From Druceiella hillmani (taxonomy: Eukaryota > Arthropoda > Insecta > Lepidoptera > Hepialidae): a stretch of DNA of 64,000 nt. Shown piece after piece: positions 63,241-64,000 of the stretch. Location: positions 8,658,501-8,722,500 of the forward strand of contig JAYKKI010000074.1 of the NCBI GenBank assembly GCA_039881145.1, read 5' to 3'. The number at the start of each line of letters is the position of its first letter. Within the stretch, counting starts at the first letter, position 1. A program made the position numbers and the translations under genes. The notes under the pieces were generated by a model that ran no database searches, had not been told where the DNA came from, and worked only from the letters and a program-made list of their open reading frames with translations.

Positions 63241-64000
63241 AAGTAATCGGGTTGACTGCATAGATTTTGTCGTGAATATATCAGAAACTATGACATTTAG
63301 AATTATCGTTACATTTTTCCTGCAAAATGTGCGTAGGCTTTTAAAAACCCTATTTGTTTTATTATTATAGGTCCAGTACTTTTAGAAATAAGGGCGGGCA
63401 AATAATTCTTTTGCCATTTTTCCAGTAAATCTCCGAAGGTATAACTTAGAATTACAAAAGAAAAATATTATTCAGATCTTAATTGCAAGACCTTTCTAAT
63501 TTCACGCCGTATTATCTATATATTGAACTTAAAAAACGAAATTTTAGTTACCAAATAAGTATTTGAAATTTTCAAATGCTTAATTGGTAACTGAAGTTCC
63601 TTATAAATATTTTTTAGTGTTAGCTGTTGAGTTCTATGAGGGTCAATATGCTTTATCACTTACCAAATTTTAAATTTTTACGTCGTATTTTCTAAGAAAA
63701 ACTGCTGATGGACAAACGGACAAATGAGTGTTACAAGAATTCTGTTTTTTTTGAGATACGGTACTCAAATATTGTTAATTTTTATTGTCTATTCCATAAC
63801 TTATGTAAGGTCAACTACTGAGGCCACATTTTTTCCATGTTATTCGTGACATTGACTGTTAATATTTTAATACGACTGATTCTCATTACCAAAAAAAAAA
63901 CTTTTTGAATTGGTGTAAATTACACATTTTTAAGGTTTATTACAATTTTGCTTGGTAAACTAAACTTCGTTCTATAATTTTATATAATTTTTATGAAAAC
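63241..64000. other. Diverged dispersed repeat pieces to the window end
   Basis: gctgatggacaaacggacaaa, then tgagatacggtactcaaat (63702-63770), belongs to the same loose family as 29560, 38580 and 60690. No gene. Confidence 0.5.

Overview
This is a non-coding-rich, very AT-rich piece of eukaryotic nuclear DNA, most probably from an insect. The evidence is one clear spliced gene with GT-AG introns, a tRNA-derived SINE, long (TA)n microsatellites, and relics of piggyBac, hAT, pogo/Tigger, P-like (THAP) and LTR elements. Order and species cannot be fixed from the sequence. There is no bacterial-style gene packing, CRISPR array or operon.

The only gene I can reconstruct in full is on the minus strand: a PLP-dependent threonine aldolase in six coding exons (41977 down to 27208). 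All phases join exactly to give 388 codons plus a stop. Its second intron is about 9.35 kb. It holds a piggyBac relic (31961-34421), a pogo/Tigger transposase relic (about 37090-37920), a SINE (38689-38880), a 35-bp minisatellite (39976-40277) and several diverged dispersed repeats.

Left part (1-27 kb). A broken retrotransposon gag on the minus strand lies at 1-1010. A second, plus-strand LTR-element gag with zinc knuckles follows a putative primer-binding site (9603-11255). At 11769-12235 the terminal sequence of a THAP-type DNA transposon is followed by half a THAP domain. Four isolated stretches look like exons but I could not assemble a gene from them: 12855-12950 and 18545-18598 on plus, 19973-20181 on minus, and 58166-58352 on plus at the far end. 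The 18-codon exon at 18545 resembles a conserved segment of translation factor eIF3d.

Right part (42-64 kb). The best structure is a nested transposon at 43923-48682. A 2.8-kb element with roughly 300-bp inverted terminal repeats and pieces of a THAP/coiled-coil transposase has been invaded by two different hAT elements (44098-45324 and 45527-46226). Each hAT still carries its 8-bp target duplication. Beyond it come a second SINE joined to a 257-bp (TA)n tract, several minisatellites, and diverged direct repeats out to 64 kb. I see no intact gene there.

Overall the window reads as one metabolic gene in a sea of old mobile elements. No previously unknown multi-gene system is evident. The layered THAP/hAT element, the transposon-filled aldolase intron and the orphan exons are the points most worth following.
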